A stretch of 64,000 nt of DNA from Mesorhizobium sp. SARCC-RB16n (GCF_008520305.1 NZ_ML703290.1:1-64000); one strand, 5' to 3'; shown: positions 43,789-52,991, counted from the stretch's first letter. The notes: a model not told the origin generated them from the letters alone. Program-made: numbers and translations.

Positions 43789-44046
43789 TTACTTTGCCTG
43801 ATGGATATCGGAAACTTTCAGCTTGCCCGCTGCTGTCGTGGAATATGTGACCACGACCTTCTCGCCGGCCTTGAGCGTTTCGGCTTCGATCCCTTCAGGC
43901 AGCTTAAATGTCGTTCCGTCCGACAGCGTGATCGAGTCACCCTTCTTGTCGACGCTCTTGATCGTCCCGGTAACAGCCTTGGCAAAGGCACCGCTCGAGG
44001 ACGCCAGCGCGATTATCATTGCAGTAGCGACAACTGACTTGTTCAT
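43789..44046 (-). CDS. DUF1344 small secreted protein
   Basis: An 85-residue protein with a signal peptide (VVATAMIIALASSSGAFA, cleavage near residue 23) and a compact DUF1344 domain: VTGTIKSVDKKGDSITLSDG, then TFKLPEGIEAETLKAGEKVVV. The fold should be an OB-like small barrel in the periplasm. Function is unknown, but such genes are common in rhizobia. The regulatory site at 44199-44214 lies about 150 bases upstream. ATG 44046 is chosen because it places the leader correctly. Confidence 0.88.
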   Translation of the reverse strand: MNKSVVATAMIIALASSSGAFAKAVTGTIKSVDKKGDSITLSDGTTFKLPEGIEAETLKAGEKVVVTYSTTAAGKLKVSDIHQAK

Positions 44047-44198
44047 GTGCGTTTTCCTCTTTGGTTTCATTGTGGTGCCGCAGGGCCGATGGCCGCAGGG
44101 CACGGTGACGAGCCGGAGCGCCTGGCTGCCGGGTCGTGTCTCCGAGAGACAGTGAGGTCGATCCTAGGCGGCCAAGTTTTCAACGAGATGGCCGGCAC

Positions 44199-44214
44199 CA
44201 TACAAATAGGTAAG
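44199..44214. promoter_or_regulatory. Regulatory site CWTAC-N6-GTAWK, copy 2
   Basis: CATACAAATAGGTAAG matches CTTAC-N6-GTAAG with one change in the left arm. It sits between the end of the giant permease gene and the DUF1344 gene, about 150 bases upstream of the latter. The flanks CC before and C after match copies 3 and 5. Confidence 0.6.
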
Positions 44215-44227
44215 CTGAAGCCGGCCG

Positions 44228-46882
44228 TCAGAGATCCCGCAAGTGCTCGCCATCCTTCTCCAACGGTGGCCTTGCGAACAAGACGGCTGCGATGACGGAG
44301 GCGGCTACGAGGCACAGCACGGTGCCCAGATAGATCCAGGGCACCGAAAGCGTTTCGGGCGGCGGGTCGAACACCCCCGTCAACAGCTTCACCAGCATCC
44401 AAGCCGTGGCAACGCCGGACAGCAAACCGAAGGCGAAACCGCCGACGATGATGACGGCGCCTTCGCCCCACAGGAAGGCCGACAACTGTCGTGGCTTGGC
44501 GCCGATAGCGCTCAGGATGGCGAAGCTTCTGCGGCGCTCGATGAAACCGAGTGCCAGCATCAGCCCGGCCGCGGCGGCGGCCATGACGACGGAAAACCCA
44601 AGCTCGATCGCCGTCAGTCCGCCGAGGTCGACCGCCGTCAAGCTCGAGCCGATGAGGTGGGCAGCTTGGCCGATGTCGGTGACCTTCAACGACGGATCGA
44701 ACGTCAGCATCGACGACACCTGGCGTGCGAGTGCCGTTGGATCTCCCTTGGCTCGCATCAACACATATTCCGATGCGTCGGAACCCGTCATGCGCGCCAC
44801 GTAGGCGGCATTGGCGACAAGGAAGGAATCCTTCGGCGCGGTCGGGAATTCGCGCGCCACCCCGACGAATTTGAAGGCGATGGGATGATACTGATGGTCC
44901 TTGGCATCGATCAGCCGCAGATTGAGGGTGTCGCCCTGCTGAAGCTGGAAATCCTGCACGGTTTCCTCGGACACAAGCACCCCGTCCGGCGTGGATGCGA
45001 GCCGGCCAAGTGTGTCGGTGGCATTGCCGCCACTGAAATAGGCGTCCGACAGGCTGGTGGCCCGTTCGATGCGCCTGGGGTCGATGCCATAGAGGTCCTG
45101 CAGGTCGGCGCCGACATAGGCGAAGCGATGCTGCATGGGTTCCGCCGCCGCGGCGTTGGCGAGCGAGGCCAGCGCCGTCAGATGCGCTCCAGCCGGCCTG
45201 TCCGATGTTCCCAGAACGGTGACATCGGAGCCATTCGTCAATTCGGCGTCGATGCGCGCCTGCGCATTATAGGTGGCGTTGAAGATGGCGGTCGAGGTTG
45301 CGAACGAGATCGCCAGCGCGGTCATTGCGATCGCGATGGTCAGACGGCCGGATTGCCGCGACAGCGCGGCCGACACGACCGGCGCGAGACGCCCGCAGAC
45401 TGGCGCGATGATCGCCCGAAGCATCGCACCGTTTCGGGAGATGATCTCGCCCGACAGCCGTATCGCCAATAGCGCCATGCCCAGCCAGAACAGCGCGGGC
45501 GCGATGAAGGCCTTGTAGTCCACCGAGGTTGCGGCAACGCCTTCGGGCGCTAGCACGATCTGGTAGCCGGTGCTCGCCGATAGCCAGAAGAAGAGGCCGG
45601 CGGCGGCAAGCAGCAACAGGTCGAGCCACAGCTTCTGCCATAGCGGTGACACGGTCCTGGTGACCGTGCGGCGGGCAAAGTTGACCGTGGTCCAGCGAGC
45701 GTCGCGCCAAGCCGGAAACAGGAAGGCGACGAACCCGACGAGCAAGCCGACGAGTGCAATAAAAAGCAGTGTCGGGACACTGTCTGCCGTTGTTGCGCGC
45801 GGGCCTGTGGCCATGAGACCGGGCAGAAGCGCTCCTGCGAGGCCCAAAGCGGTACCACCGATTGCCGCGATCGCGGCCTCGGTCGCGGACAAGGCAAGCA
45901 CCGTTCGCGTCGTCGCGCCGCGAACGCGAAGCAGCGCCTGCTCGACGCGCCGGCGCGCGGCACCCGACAAGGTGACTGCAAAGGTGAGCGCCACGGCGAG
46001 CGCAATGCCGGGCACCCCCAGGAACAGGAACAGGACCGAGGCGTAGAGAGCGTCTTCGCGGACGGCACCGAGACGGGAGCCGAGATTGTCGGCAACCAGC
46101 GCCTGGCCGGCTACCTTCGCCTCGAGGTTCCGCCTCGCACCGGTGACGAAAGTATAGGCCGAGACCGGATCGCGCGGCAGCGCGGCGTGGACGAGCCGGA
46201 CGTGCAGTTGCAGCCGGGTGGTGTCGGGCCGTGCCTTTTCCTGTGAGGAAAACAGTTGCAGCCAGTCTTGCGAAGGCAGGATCAGCACATTGTCGGGCGG
46301 CGCCTGTGGCGCGACCTGAGGCGGCAAGCCGACCGCCTGAAAAAGCGAATCGGCATCGGGAAGATCGATCACGCCAGCCACTTTCACATCCGCCGGCGGC
46401 AGACCTATCCGTGTGATCGACACCGTGTCGCCCGGGCCGACATGGAGATTGGCCGCCGTCTGCTGGGCAATGAGAACGCCGTCGACCTTGCCGGAAAGCA
46501 ATCTGGTCTCCGCCGGAAAATCCTTGGGGTAGCCGTTGTCGAAGGCAACCACCTGCCCCGGTCCGGTTGTCTGTGTCGTGCCGCCGGTCTTGGCCTCCAG
46601 GCCGGCAATGTCGGCATATCGAACCTGATGGGCAACGTCGACCTGCGCGGCATCAGCCAAGGCCTTGCTGATCAGCGCCGGGTCTACCCCAGGGATCACC
46701 TGGACCTGCCAGTCGATCGGAACCGCCGATATGGCGCGGCTGGTCATGGAATTGCCAGCATTGACGAGAAACACGGTCATCGCCGTGAGCAGTGCCACCG
46801 TCAATGCCACGCCCGCGGTGGCGCCGGCGACGCGAGGGAGGCGGTGGGCGAGAACGCCGCGAATCCACAACAGCAGCATCAT
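44228..46882 (-). CDS. ABC transporter permease with duplicated FtsX domains
   Basis: An 884-residue membrane protein. It has an N-terminal helix (WIRGVLAHRLPRVAGATAGV), a large periplasmic MacB-PCD-like domain, a first FtsX region around residues 270-410, further helices and a second periplasmic region, then a last FtsX region (about 745-875, VMAAAAAGLMLALGFIERRR). Such permeases extract lipoproteins or lipids or drive envelope processes by mechanotransmission. ATG 46882 overlaps the ATPase stop in ATGA. It is served by two ATPases encoded just upstream. Confidence 0.85.
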   Translation of the reverse strand: MMLLLWIRGVLAHRLPRVAGATAGVALTVALLTAMTVFLVNAGNSMTSRAISAVPIDWQVQVIPGVDPALISKALADAAQVDVAHQVRYADIAGLEAKTGGTTQTTGPGQVVAFDNGYPKDFPAETRLLSGKVDGVLIAQQTAANLHVGPGDTVSITRIGLPPADVKVAGVIDLPDADSLFQAVGLPPQVAPQAPPDNVLILPSQDWLQLFSSQEKARPDTTRLQLHVRLVHAALPRDPVSAYTFVTGARRNLEAKVAGQALVADNLGSRLGAVREDALYASVLFLFLGVPGIALAVALTFAVTLSGAARRRVEQALLRVRGATTRTVLALSATEAAIAAIGGTALGLAGALLPGLMATGPRATTADSVPTLLFIALVGLLVGFVAFLFPAWRDARWTTVNFARRTVTRTVSPLWQKLWLDLLLLAAAGLFFWLSASTGYQIVLAPEGVAATSVDYKAFIAPALFWLGMALLAIRLSGEIISRNGAMLRAIIAPVCGRLAPVVSAALSRQSGRLTIAIAMTALAISFATSTAIFNATYNAQARIDAELTNGSDVTVLGTSDRPAGAHLTALASLANAAAAEPMQHRFAYVGADLQDLYGIDPRRIERATSLSDAYFSGGNATDTLGRLASTPDGVLVSEETVQDFQLQQGDTLNLRLIDAKDHQYHPIAFKFVGVAREFPTAPKDSFLVANAAYVARMTGSDASEYVLMRAKGDPTALARQVSSMLTFDPSLKVTDIGQAAHLIGSSLTAVDLGGLTAIELGFSVVMAAAAAGLMLALGFIERRRSFAILSAIGAKPRQLSAFLWGEGAVIIVGGFAFGLLSGVATAWMLVKLLTGVFDPPPETLSVPWIYLGTVLCLVAASVIAAVLFARPPLEKDGEHLRDL

Positions 46883-47553
46883 GCCACCCGGTTTCTCGGC
46901 CAGCCAGGGATCAGCTGGCCATGGTCCATCGTCCACCGTGTCGCCATCCGCGCGGCCACGGCGTTGTCATGCGTTGCGAGGACCAGCGCAATGTCGGTGC
47001 CGTCCAGGTGATGCAGCACGGCGTCGAAGAACAGTTGCGCGGTTACGCTATCGAGCTGCCCCGTCGGTTCGTCGGCCAGAATCAGCTTCGGCCCGATGAC
47101 AAGGGCACGTGCCATCGCCACCCGCTGTGCCTGTCCGCCGGACAATTCCTCCGGCAGCTTGTCGGCAAGACCGGCAAGACCGAACGATGCCAGAAGCGAA
47201 ATGCCGGCGTCCTTGCCGGCGTCCTCGCCTGCCAGGATCATCGGCAGGTCGACATTCTGAGACGCGGTAAGAGCCGGAAAGAGGCTGGGGGACTGGAATA
47301 CCATTCCGACCCGGCGCGGCCTGAGGTCGTCGAATGCGCCGAGTCCGGGCCATTCGATATTGCCGCTTGTCGGCCTGTCCAGCCCGCCAAGAATATGCAA
47401 CAGCGTCGTCTTGCCGCTACCCGACGGGCCAACCACGGCAATGCGTGCCCCCGACACGATCTCGCAGTTGATATCGCGCAAAACGGTGCTGCGGCCGGCT
47501 CCGTCGTGGAAAGCGCGACCGAGATTTTTCGCCACGACCAGCGTCTCAGTCAC
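46879..47553 (-). CDS. ABC transporter ATP-binding protein, LolD/MacB type (second copy)
   Basis: A 224-residue ATPase. Walker A is [12 protein letters not shown], the signature is [15 protein letters not shown], and Walker B is [12 protein letters not shown]. It belongs to the LolD/MacB group that works with FtsX-type permeases. It overlaps the upstream ATPase gene by eight bases and the permease by four. With its sister it may form a heterodimeric motor, or each may serve one half of the permease. Confidence 0.92.
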   Translation of the reverse strand: MTETLVVAKNLGRAFHDGAGRSTVLRDINCEIVSGARIAVVGPSGSGKTTLLHILGGLDRPTSGNIEWPGLGAFDDLRPRRVGMVFQSPSLFPALTASQNVDLPMILAGEDAGKDAGISLLASFGLAGLADKLPEELSGGQAQRVAMARALVIGPKLILADEPTGQLDSVTAQLFFDAVLHHLDGTDIALVLATHDNAVAARMATRWTMDHGQLIPGWPRNRVA

Positions 47554-48208
47554 TCTCGATCCTCCCGTCCTGCAGCCGTATGATCCGGTCGGCTCGTTGT
47601 GCCAGCGCCGTGCTGTGGGTTGCCAGCAATGTCGCCAGCCCCGCTTCGCGCCTGGTCTCGAAATGCCCGATCAGTCGGGATTCGGTTTCCTGGTCGACCT
47701 CGGCGGTCGGTTCGTCGGCAACGAGAACGGGCGGATTCGCAGCGAGCGCCACAGCGAGGCCGGCGCGCGCGGTCTCGCCACCGGACAGCGTCGACGGGAA
47801 TGCCGGTGCACGATGCGAAAGGCCGACATTCTCCAGCAGAAATCCGATTCGCTGTTCGTCCTGCTTTCCGGCCAGACGCATCTGGAAGCGTATGTTCTGC
47901 TCAACGGTCAGATGCGGAAAAAGATTGCCCCACTGAAGCAGGATGCCGAAATTCGCCGCGCGCAGGCGTGCCCGCTCGGCCTCCGATCGCCGGGAGAGCC
48001 TGCGGCCGGTCACATCGACATGGCCGCCGTCCGGCTCGTCCAGGCCGGTCAGACAGGCCAGCAAGGTGGATTTGCCGCTGCCGGACGGTCCGGTGACGGC
48101 GACGATCTCACCAGGCGACAGATGCAGGCTCACTCCCCGCAGCGCGGCGGTCTCGTCGTCTCCGATATGAAAGAACCGATAGATCTCGTGCGCGCTCAGC
48201 GCATACAT
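47546..48208 (-). CDS. ABC transporter ATP-binding protein, LolD/MacB type (first copy)
   Basis: A 220-residue ATPase with Walker A GPSGSGKSTLLA, signature TLSGGETARAGLAVAL and Walker B VLVADEPTAEVD. The signature differs from LSGGQ (SGGET), and the motif after Walker B is DQETE, so this copy is more divergent than its neighbour. It begins one base after the secreted-protein stop, so all four genes form one tight operon. Confidence 0.91.
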   Translation of the reverse strand: MYALSAHEIYRFFHIGDDETAALRGVSLHLSPGEIVAVTGPSGSGKSTLLACLTGLDEPDGGHVDVTGRRLSRRSEAERARLRAANFGILLQWGNLFPHLTVEQNIRFQMRLAGKQDEQRIGFLLENVGLSHRAPAFPSTLSGGETARAGLAVALAANPPVLVADEPTAEVDQETESRLIGHFETRREAGLATLLATHSTALAQRADRIIRLQDGRIESD

Positions 48209-48209
48209 T

Positions 48210-48812
48210 TCATTTCCACCGGAACGAGTTCGACATCAGCTGCCACTGGTCGACATTGTCCGCCCCTTTCGGTGCATAGAGTTCCAGCGTGACGAGCTTG
48301 CCATCCTTGAAGAAGAGATAGCGTTCATTCTCCAGCCGGACCTGCTTGTTGGTGACCGCGTTCGGCTCCGAATTGGAGGTGTAGACGATGCGTATCGCCG
48401 GGCCTGCCGGAAGTGTTACCGGCTTGACCGCGCTCACCTTCACGGCGCGCTCGGTTTTCTCGAGGTCGGGCACATAGTTTGCCTTGGCGCTCTCGGCTGT
48501 TGGGGCGGCGTCGGCTTTCGACACAGAAACAACGACGCCGTCGAGCTTGTCGACGAAACTCGCGCCATCGGCACGATCCGACCGCGCCCAGCCCTCGGGA
48601 ACCTTCATCGCGAACCCCTGCGGCGATGCGTAGTCGATGAAAACCTGGGAGTCTGGAATGTCGCCAGGTGGGTTTTTCTCCGGCTGAACGGCCTTTTCCG
48701 CGAACGCAGGCGTGCTGCCCGCGATCGGGACAAGCGCGCCGGCTGTGCTCAGAGATGCCGTGACAGCGAGGACCGGCAGAATTCGGCAGATTTTCTCAAA
48801 TATGCTCTTCAT
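48210..48812 (-). CDS. Secreted protein of unknown family preceding the ABC operon
   Basis: A 200-residue protein with a signal peptide (LPVLAVTASLSTAGALVPIA, cleavage after AFA near residue 38). The mature part reads like a PsbP/photosystem-type or DUF1795-like alpha/beta sandwich: YASPQGFAMKVPEGWARSDR and a closing KLVTLELYAPKGADNVDQW. The exact family is not recognised with certainty. Being one base before the first ATPase gene suggests it is the periplasmic partner of the transporter. The copy 3 regulatory site ends about 77 bases upstream of its start. Confidence 0.8.
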   Translation of the reverse strand: MKSIFEKICRILPVLAVTASLSTAGALVPIAGSTPAFAEKAVQPEKNPPGDIPDSQVFIDYASPQGFAMKVPEGWARSDRADGASFVDKLDGVVVSVSKADAAPTAESAKANYVPDLEKTERAVKVSAVKPVTLPAGPAIRIVYTSNSEPNAVTNKQVRLENERYLFFKDGKLVTLELYAPKGADNVDQWQLMSNSFRWK

Positions 48813-48888
48813 ATCATGCAGCCTTTCGAACGAAATGGCGATTGCGTTCAGTATGCCGCTTCAAACTTACAGACAGGTCGCCTCGTCC

Positions 48889-48904
48889 ATACGGATTGGT
48901 AAGC
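48889..48904. promoter_or_regulatory. Regulatory site CWTAC-N6-GTAWK, copy 3
   Basis: CATACGGATTGGTAAG matches CTTAC-N6-GTAAG with one change. It is 77 bases upstream of the secreted protein that leads the ABC operon. A weaker half-match, CTTAC-AGACAG-GTCGC, lies 23 bases further upstream of the operon in the reading sense (48866-48881). Confidence 0.65.
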
Positions 48905-48933
48905 TTTGATGCTCGCCGTCGCTTCCATACGGC

Positions 48934-50304
48934 CTACGATTTCGCTGCGTGGAAACTTATGCCGACCACCAGTCCAGGATGATTATCCTTAAGGCTGATG
49001 GACGCACCGTGCAGATCGGCTATGGCCCGCACGAGGCTCAATCCAAGTCCGTTGCCGGGCGTCGAGCGGCTGTGGTCCAGCCTGTAGAGCCGCTGGAAGA
49101 CTTTCTCGCGCTCTTGTGCCGGAATTCCAGGGCCATCGTCGCTGACTTCTACCAGGATGCTATCATCCTGCCTGGCCACCGATAATTCGATGCCTGTGCC
49201 TCGCGGAGAGTGCCGCAGGGCATTCTCCACGAGATTGGCGAACATCTGCGTCAGCAGTTCCCAATCCCCGTGGATTGGGCATTGCTGGCCCGTGAAAACC
49301 TTTGCCGACAGTATTTTTCCGTCGTCTTCGGCGACGTCCGCGTAGATTTCAGCGATGGTTTCGACGACGCCATTGATATCCAGATCGATGAATCGCGCCT
49401 TGCGCGCGCCAGCCTCGATCTGGGCGATGCGCAGCAAAGCCTCGAAGGTTTCGTTTATCTGGTGGCCCGCGGCGAGGGCGTCCGCCAGGTCCTCGGCATC
49501 ACCTTGCCCGGATACGGCTTTCTCCGATGCAGCCTCGAGGCTGATCTGCAGGCGGTTCAACGGCGTCTTCAGATCATGCGCAATGTTGGTGCTGACCTGC
49601 TTCACTCCTTCGACAAGCGCCGAAAGACGGTCGAGAGCAGCGTTGACCTGCGCTGAAACGCCGTCGATGTCGTCGCCGTTGCCAATCAAGGGGATGCGAG
49701 CACCAAGACGCCCGTGCGACACGTCGACCATCGTGGCAGCGATGCCGTCGAGTCGGCGCTGGACACGCGCGGCCAGCAACGCGCCGCCGGCCACGGCCAG
49801 CCCGGTAATGATCAGCGTAGCCCAGCCGAAACTCATCAGCACGATCGTTTCCAGTTCCTCGGTTTCGGAGAGCGTGAAGGCGACCGCCAGGCTGTTTGCA
49901 CCAACCGAACCGGAATAGACCCGGTATGCGGTGTCCGGTGGCACGTCTGGCAGCGCAGCTTCAAATATTGAGAACCCGTCCGGAAGATGTGCCGCGATAA
50001 GGGTCCCTGCCAGACGGTTGCCGTCCGGGCCGGTCAACGAAAAAAGCTGTTCCTTCTTCGGGCTGAGCCTGGAATGGCTGTCGACCGTCGAAATCAGATC
50101 CTCCAGATCGCTGTCGGTGTAGGTGGCAGCCACGACCGAATAGGTTTCCTTGATGGACTCGTCGAGCCGCTCCGCCAGGTCAGCACTCATCAGCTGGTAG
50201 ACGATGGCGCCCGACAGGACGAAGGCCAGCACGAACAGGAATGCGAAGGTCAGCGCCAGCCGGAAAGGTGTGCTGCGCAGCAGGCTAGACCGTATTTCTG
50301 TCAT
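48934..50304 (-). CDS. Sensor histidine kinase
   Basis: A 456-residue membrane sensor. The first helix is about residues 17-38, a periplasmic sensing domain spans about 39-152, and the second helix is about 153-178. HAMP follows, then HisKA with phospho-acceptor His243 in STNIAHDLKTPLNRL. HATPase has the N box FANLVENALRHSP, G1 DDGPGIP and G2 GNGLGLSLV. The signal is unknown. It overlaps the response regulator by four bases. The two-gene system sits in the middle of envelope genes that share a palindromic site. Confidence 0.93.
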   Translation of the reverse strand: MTEIRSSLLRSTPFRLALTFAFLFVLAFVLSGAIVYQLMSADLAERLDESIKETYSVVAATYTDSDLEDLISTVDSHSRLSPKKEQLFSLTGPDGNRLAGTLIAAHLPDGFSIFEAALPDVPPDTAYRVYSGSVGANSLAVAFTLSETEELETIVLMSFGWATLIITGLAVAGGALLAARVQRRLDGIAATMVDVSHGRLGARIPLIGNGDDIDGVSAQVNAALDRLSALVEGVKQVSTNIAHDLKTPLNRLQISLEAASEKAVSGQGDAEDLADALAAGHQINETFEALLRIAQIEAGARKARFIDLDINGVVETIAEIYADVAEDDGKILSAKVFTGQQCPIHGDWELLTQMFANLVENALRHSPRGTGIELSVARQDDSILVEVSDDGPGIPAQEREKVFQRLYRLDHSRSTPGNGLGLSLVRAIADLHGASISLKDNHPGLVVGISFHAAKS

Positions 50305-50984
50305 GTTGAAAGCGGCGCATGCAGGCTGTAGCCAGTATTGCGGATCGTGTGGATTAGCTGGATTTCGAACGGCTTGTCGATCTTGGTCCGCAGCCGGCTG
50401 ATATGGGTCTCGACCACGCTGGTCCTGGGATCGAAATGAAAATCCCAGACACGCTCGAGCAGCATAGTCCGGGTAATTACCCGCCCTTCGCCGCGCATCA
50501 GCACTTCCAGCAGGCTGAACTCCCGCGGCTGCAGATCGATCGGCTGGCCCCGCCGCGTAACGCGCCGCATGATCAGGTCCATTTCGAGATCGGCGACCCG
50601 CAATGTGGTTTTCTGCTCCTGCGCCGCCGGCCTTCGCCCCAGGGCATTGACCCGGGCCAGCAGCTCGGAAAAAGCGAAGGGCTTGACCAGATAATCGTCG
50701 CCACCCGCCTCGAGCCCTTCGACCCGATCGTCGATGCCGCCGATGGAGGTGAGGAAGATAGCGGGCGTCAGCACGCCGGCAGCGCGAACCGCCTTGATCA
50801 TCGACAGGCCGTCGAGGCCCGGGATCATGCGATCCGCCACGATCACGTCATAGCTGCCGCTGGTCGCCGCGAAAAGCGCGTCGTGGCCGTCTCTTATGAG
50901 ATCGCAGACGTGGCCGGCCTCGGTCAGCCCTCTGACGATGTAATCGGCCGTCCTTTGGTCATCCTCGACAACGAGAAGTCGCAT
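50301..50984 (-). CDS. OmpR-family response regulator
   Basis: A 227-residue regulator. The receiver has acidic pocket VVEDD and phospho-acceptor Asp51 in VIVADRMIPGLDGL, with Lys in YLVKPF. The winged-helix domain ends VVETHISRLRTKIDKPFEIQ followed by LIHTIRNTGYSL, closest by eye to the CusR/CzcR/IrlR branch. Members of that branch often bind palindromic sites near metal or envelope stress genes. It is encoded before its kinase and overlaps it. No copy of the local site was seen in front of this gene itself. Confidence 0.94.
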   Translation of the reverse strand: MRLLVVEDDQRTADYIVRGLTEAGHVCDLIRDGHDALFAATSGSYDVIVADRMIPGLDGLSMIKAVRAAGVLTPAIFLTSIGGIDDRVEGLEAGGDDYLVKPFAFSELLARVNALGRRPAAQEQKTTLRVADLEMDLIMRRVTRRGQPIDLQPREFSLLEVLMRGEGRVITRTMLLERVWDFHFDPRTSVVETHISRLRTKIDKPFEIQLIHTIRNTGYSLHAPLST

Positions 50985-51042
50985 GGTTGTCCTGGTCCAT
51001 TTGCCGACAGCGATAGGCTAGCACGAACCCATTCCTGGGATA

Positions 51043-51618
51043 TCACGAGCCCGGGAATCCCAATAACGGTTCCATGGCCTCGAAAGACTGATCCATTTCA
51101 TAGGTGCCGAGGATCGGGATCGCGATATGGCCGAAGCGGATCGACAGCTGGGCTTCGGATCGCTCCTCGCCCGCCTTTGCCAGCGCCGCAAGATAAAGAG
51201 CGGATGCCAGGCCGGTCCTGTCGGAGCCGGCCTGGCAATGGATGAGGACGGGTTTGGGGACCCGCCTCATCAAGGCGATCAGCGCCAGAGACTGCCGCGG
51301 GAGCAGTTTCATACGAGCCGACAGGCCGAAGTCGACATGACGGATTCCGAGATCTTTCGCGGTCTTGATTTCCGCATCGTACCAGGCGCGACCGGGGGAT
51401 TCGCCGCGTAGATTGATAATCGTAGCGATGTGGTATTCGTCCCGGTAAGCCCTGATCTCGTCCGCCGAAGGCTGTGCGGACCGATAGGCTTCACCCGCGA
51501 CGATCACGTGGAAATTGTTGTTCAGATGGGTCGCCGCCAGCGCGCAGCCGGCAAAGGCGACAACGCCGACCAGCGATGCCGCCCACGCCCTGATCGAAAC
51601 GCACCGGAAGCTTCTCAT
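51043..51618 (-). CDS. Exported dual-specificity/tyrosine phosphatase
   Basis: A 191-residue protein with an N-terminal hydrophobic leader (AWAASLVGVVAFAGCALA). The protein tyrosine phosphatase loop is HCQAGSDRTG, with Cys128 and Arg134 completing CX5R. Related rhizobial exported phosphatases act on lipid A or phosphatidylglycerol phosphate, so a lipid substrate is as likely as a protein. It lies 39 bases after the COG4705 gene on the same strand and may be co-transcribed with it. Confidence 0.86.
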   Translation of the reverse strand: MRSFRCVSIRAWAASLVGVVAFAGCALAATHLNNNFHVIVAGEAYRSAQPSADEIRAYRDEYHIATIINLRGESPGRAWYDAEIKTAKDLGIRHVDFGLSARMKLLPRQSLALIALMRRVPKPVLIHCQAGSDRTGLASALYLAALAKAGEERSEAQLSIRFGHIAIPILGTYEMDQSFEAMEPLLGFPGS

Positions 51619-51657
51619 CTGCGGTCTCTTCGCCGGGCGGGCAACCCGGCCCTGGCC

Positions 51658-52452
51658 CTAGTCCGAATCAAGCAGCATCTCGTCCAACTCATCGGCGTTC
51701 TTTCTAAGCGTCATGTAGAGGACTAGGGCAACGATGCAGCCGAGGAAGGCGAGGCTGGTGAAGGTGGTGCCGAAGCCCAGGCCGCCATATTCGACCGGCT
51801 GCGACAGCAGGTCGCCGAATGAGGCGCCGAGCGGCCGCGTCAGGATGTAGGCGAGCCAGAAGGCCAGGATGCCGTCAAGATTGATGAGGTAGTAGGCCAG
51901 CGCGATGAGCCCGATCACACCGCCGAACAGCAGGCCGGTGGTGAGGTAGCCCAGGTCAAAGCGTTCGGCGACCAGATCTCCGGCGGCGGTACCAAGCGAA
52001 AAGGTGAAGAGGATCGCCAGCCAATAGAAGATCTCGCGCCTGGTGGTGAAGATGGTGTGGATCGACAAGGTTCTTTCGCTGGCGTACCAGACCGCGAAGG
52101 TCGCAGCCAGCACGACACTGAAAGCAATCGTCGTCGTCTCGAGACGGACGCCGAAATTGTCGACGAGGTTGTCGGTAACCAGGGTGCCGACAACGCTTAT
52201 CAGCACCACCGCCAGCCAATAGGCCCAGGGCACGTAACGCTTCTGCGCGAACTGTAGGACAAGCGCGACGACCAGGACACCGGTCATGATCAGCGACGTC
52301 ACCGTCAGCCCGAGACCGAGGTTGACGGCAAGATAGTCGGCAGCCGTTTCGCCCATCGTCACCGCCATCAGTTTGATCAGCCAGAAATCGAGGGTGACGT
52401 CGGGAACCCTGTTGAGAGCCGGCTCGATGCGGTTGGTTTTCGGCGCGAGCAT
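51658..52452 (-). CDS. COG4705 membrane protein with fourfold internal repeat
   Basis: A 264-residue inner membrane protein with about eight helices. A short pattern recurs four times at regular distance: VTMGETAADYLAVNLGLG, SVVGTLVTDNLVDNFGV, FSLGTAAGDLVAERFDLGY and RPLGASFGDLLSQPVEYGG. Each has Gly, Glu/Thr/Ala, Asp placed in or near a helix, suggesting duplication of a two-helix unit with acidic residues lining a path. Function unknown; relatives are sometimes induced by metals. It precedes the phosphatase gene. Confidence 0.85.
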   Translation of the reverse strand: MLAPKTNRIEPALNRVPDVTLDFWLIKLMAVTMGETAADYLAVNLGLGLTVTSLIMTGVLVVALVLQFAQKRYVPWAYWLAVVLISVVGTLVTDNLVDNFGVRLETTTIAFSVVLAATFAVWYASERTLSIHTIFTTRREIFYWLAILFTFSLGTAAGDLVAERFDLGYLTTGLLFGGVIGLIALAYYLINLDGILAFWLAYILTRPLGASFGDLLSQPVEYGGLGFGTTFTSLAFLGCIVALVLYMTLRKNADELDEMLLDSD

Positions 52453-52551
52453 GATGGCGTCCTGTCGTTGCGGTTAGAGGAATAGTTCTTGTCAATGCAT
52501 GGCGTCCAAACCGCTGGGCGCTTTTGGGCGACATGCATCAGGCGACATGCA

Positions 52552-52809
52552 TTACTTGCCCAGGATCTTCATCCCCTGGGCGAAGAAGTCGTCGGCGCGC
52601 TTGTCATCGTCGGCATTGCAGCGTTCGACGCCCTTGGCCTCCAACTCCGAGACCTTCGCCTTGTCGGTCGCGCTGGGCTTGGCGGTGGCTTCAGCCGCGC
52701 GCAAGGCCTTCAGTGCGTCCTCGCAGGGCGTGGCAGCAGCGAAAACGGAGGAAACTGGATTGGCGACAGCGAAAAGTCCGACTGCCATGGCGAGCGCAAA
52801 TTTCTTCAT
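52552..52809 (-). CDS. Small secreted protein (PsiF-like)
   Basis: An 85-residue protein with a clear signal peptide (FALAMAVGLFAVANPVSSVF, cleavage after AAA near residue 26). The short Ala/Lys/Asp-rich mature part has two Cys (PCEDALKALR, ERCNADDDK) that may form a disulfide. It resembles small PsiF-like proteins of unknown role. ATG 52809 is chosen for the leader. Two copies of the regulatory site lie 107 and 183 bases upstream. Confidence 0.75.
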   Translation of the reverse strand: MKKFALAMAVGLFAVANPVSSVFAAATPCEDALKALRAAEATAKPSATDKAKVSELEAKGVERCNADDDKRADDFFAQGMKILGK

Positions 52810-52915
52810 GAGATGTTTCCCTGGCTGGAGCCGGTTGGCCTGGCTCAAAAATCCGGCGATATGGCGCCGGCAACCTGACCTTAGGGATGTGACCTCACGC
52901 CAGCCTGTCCTGCGG

Positions 52916-52931
52916 CTTACAATTTCGTAAG
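52916..52931. promoter_or_regulatory. Regulatory site CWTAC-N6-GTAWK, copy 4
   Basis: CTTACAATTTCGTAAG has perfect 5 bp inverted arms with a 6-base spacer. It is 107 bases upstream of the small secreted protein gene. Confidence 0.65.
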
Positions 52932-52991
52932 AACATTCGAAGGCCAGGAAATTACTCGCCAGACGCTTTTCGTCATCTGGCGATCGCAAAC

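Noticed and set aside
34234-43800. Integrated island with attachment repeats at tRNA-Arg
   Set aside because: I searched for a second copy of the tRNA 3' end and for an integrase and found neither, so no element borders are annotated.
44243-45472. 409-codon plus-strand frame opposite the FtsX-type permease
   Set aside because: The Gln/Arg/Asp/His-rich composition is typical of antisense shadow, and the permease is well supported.
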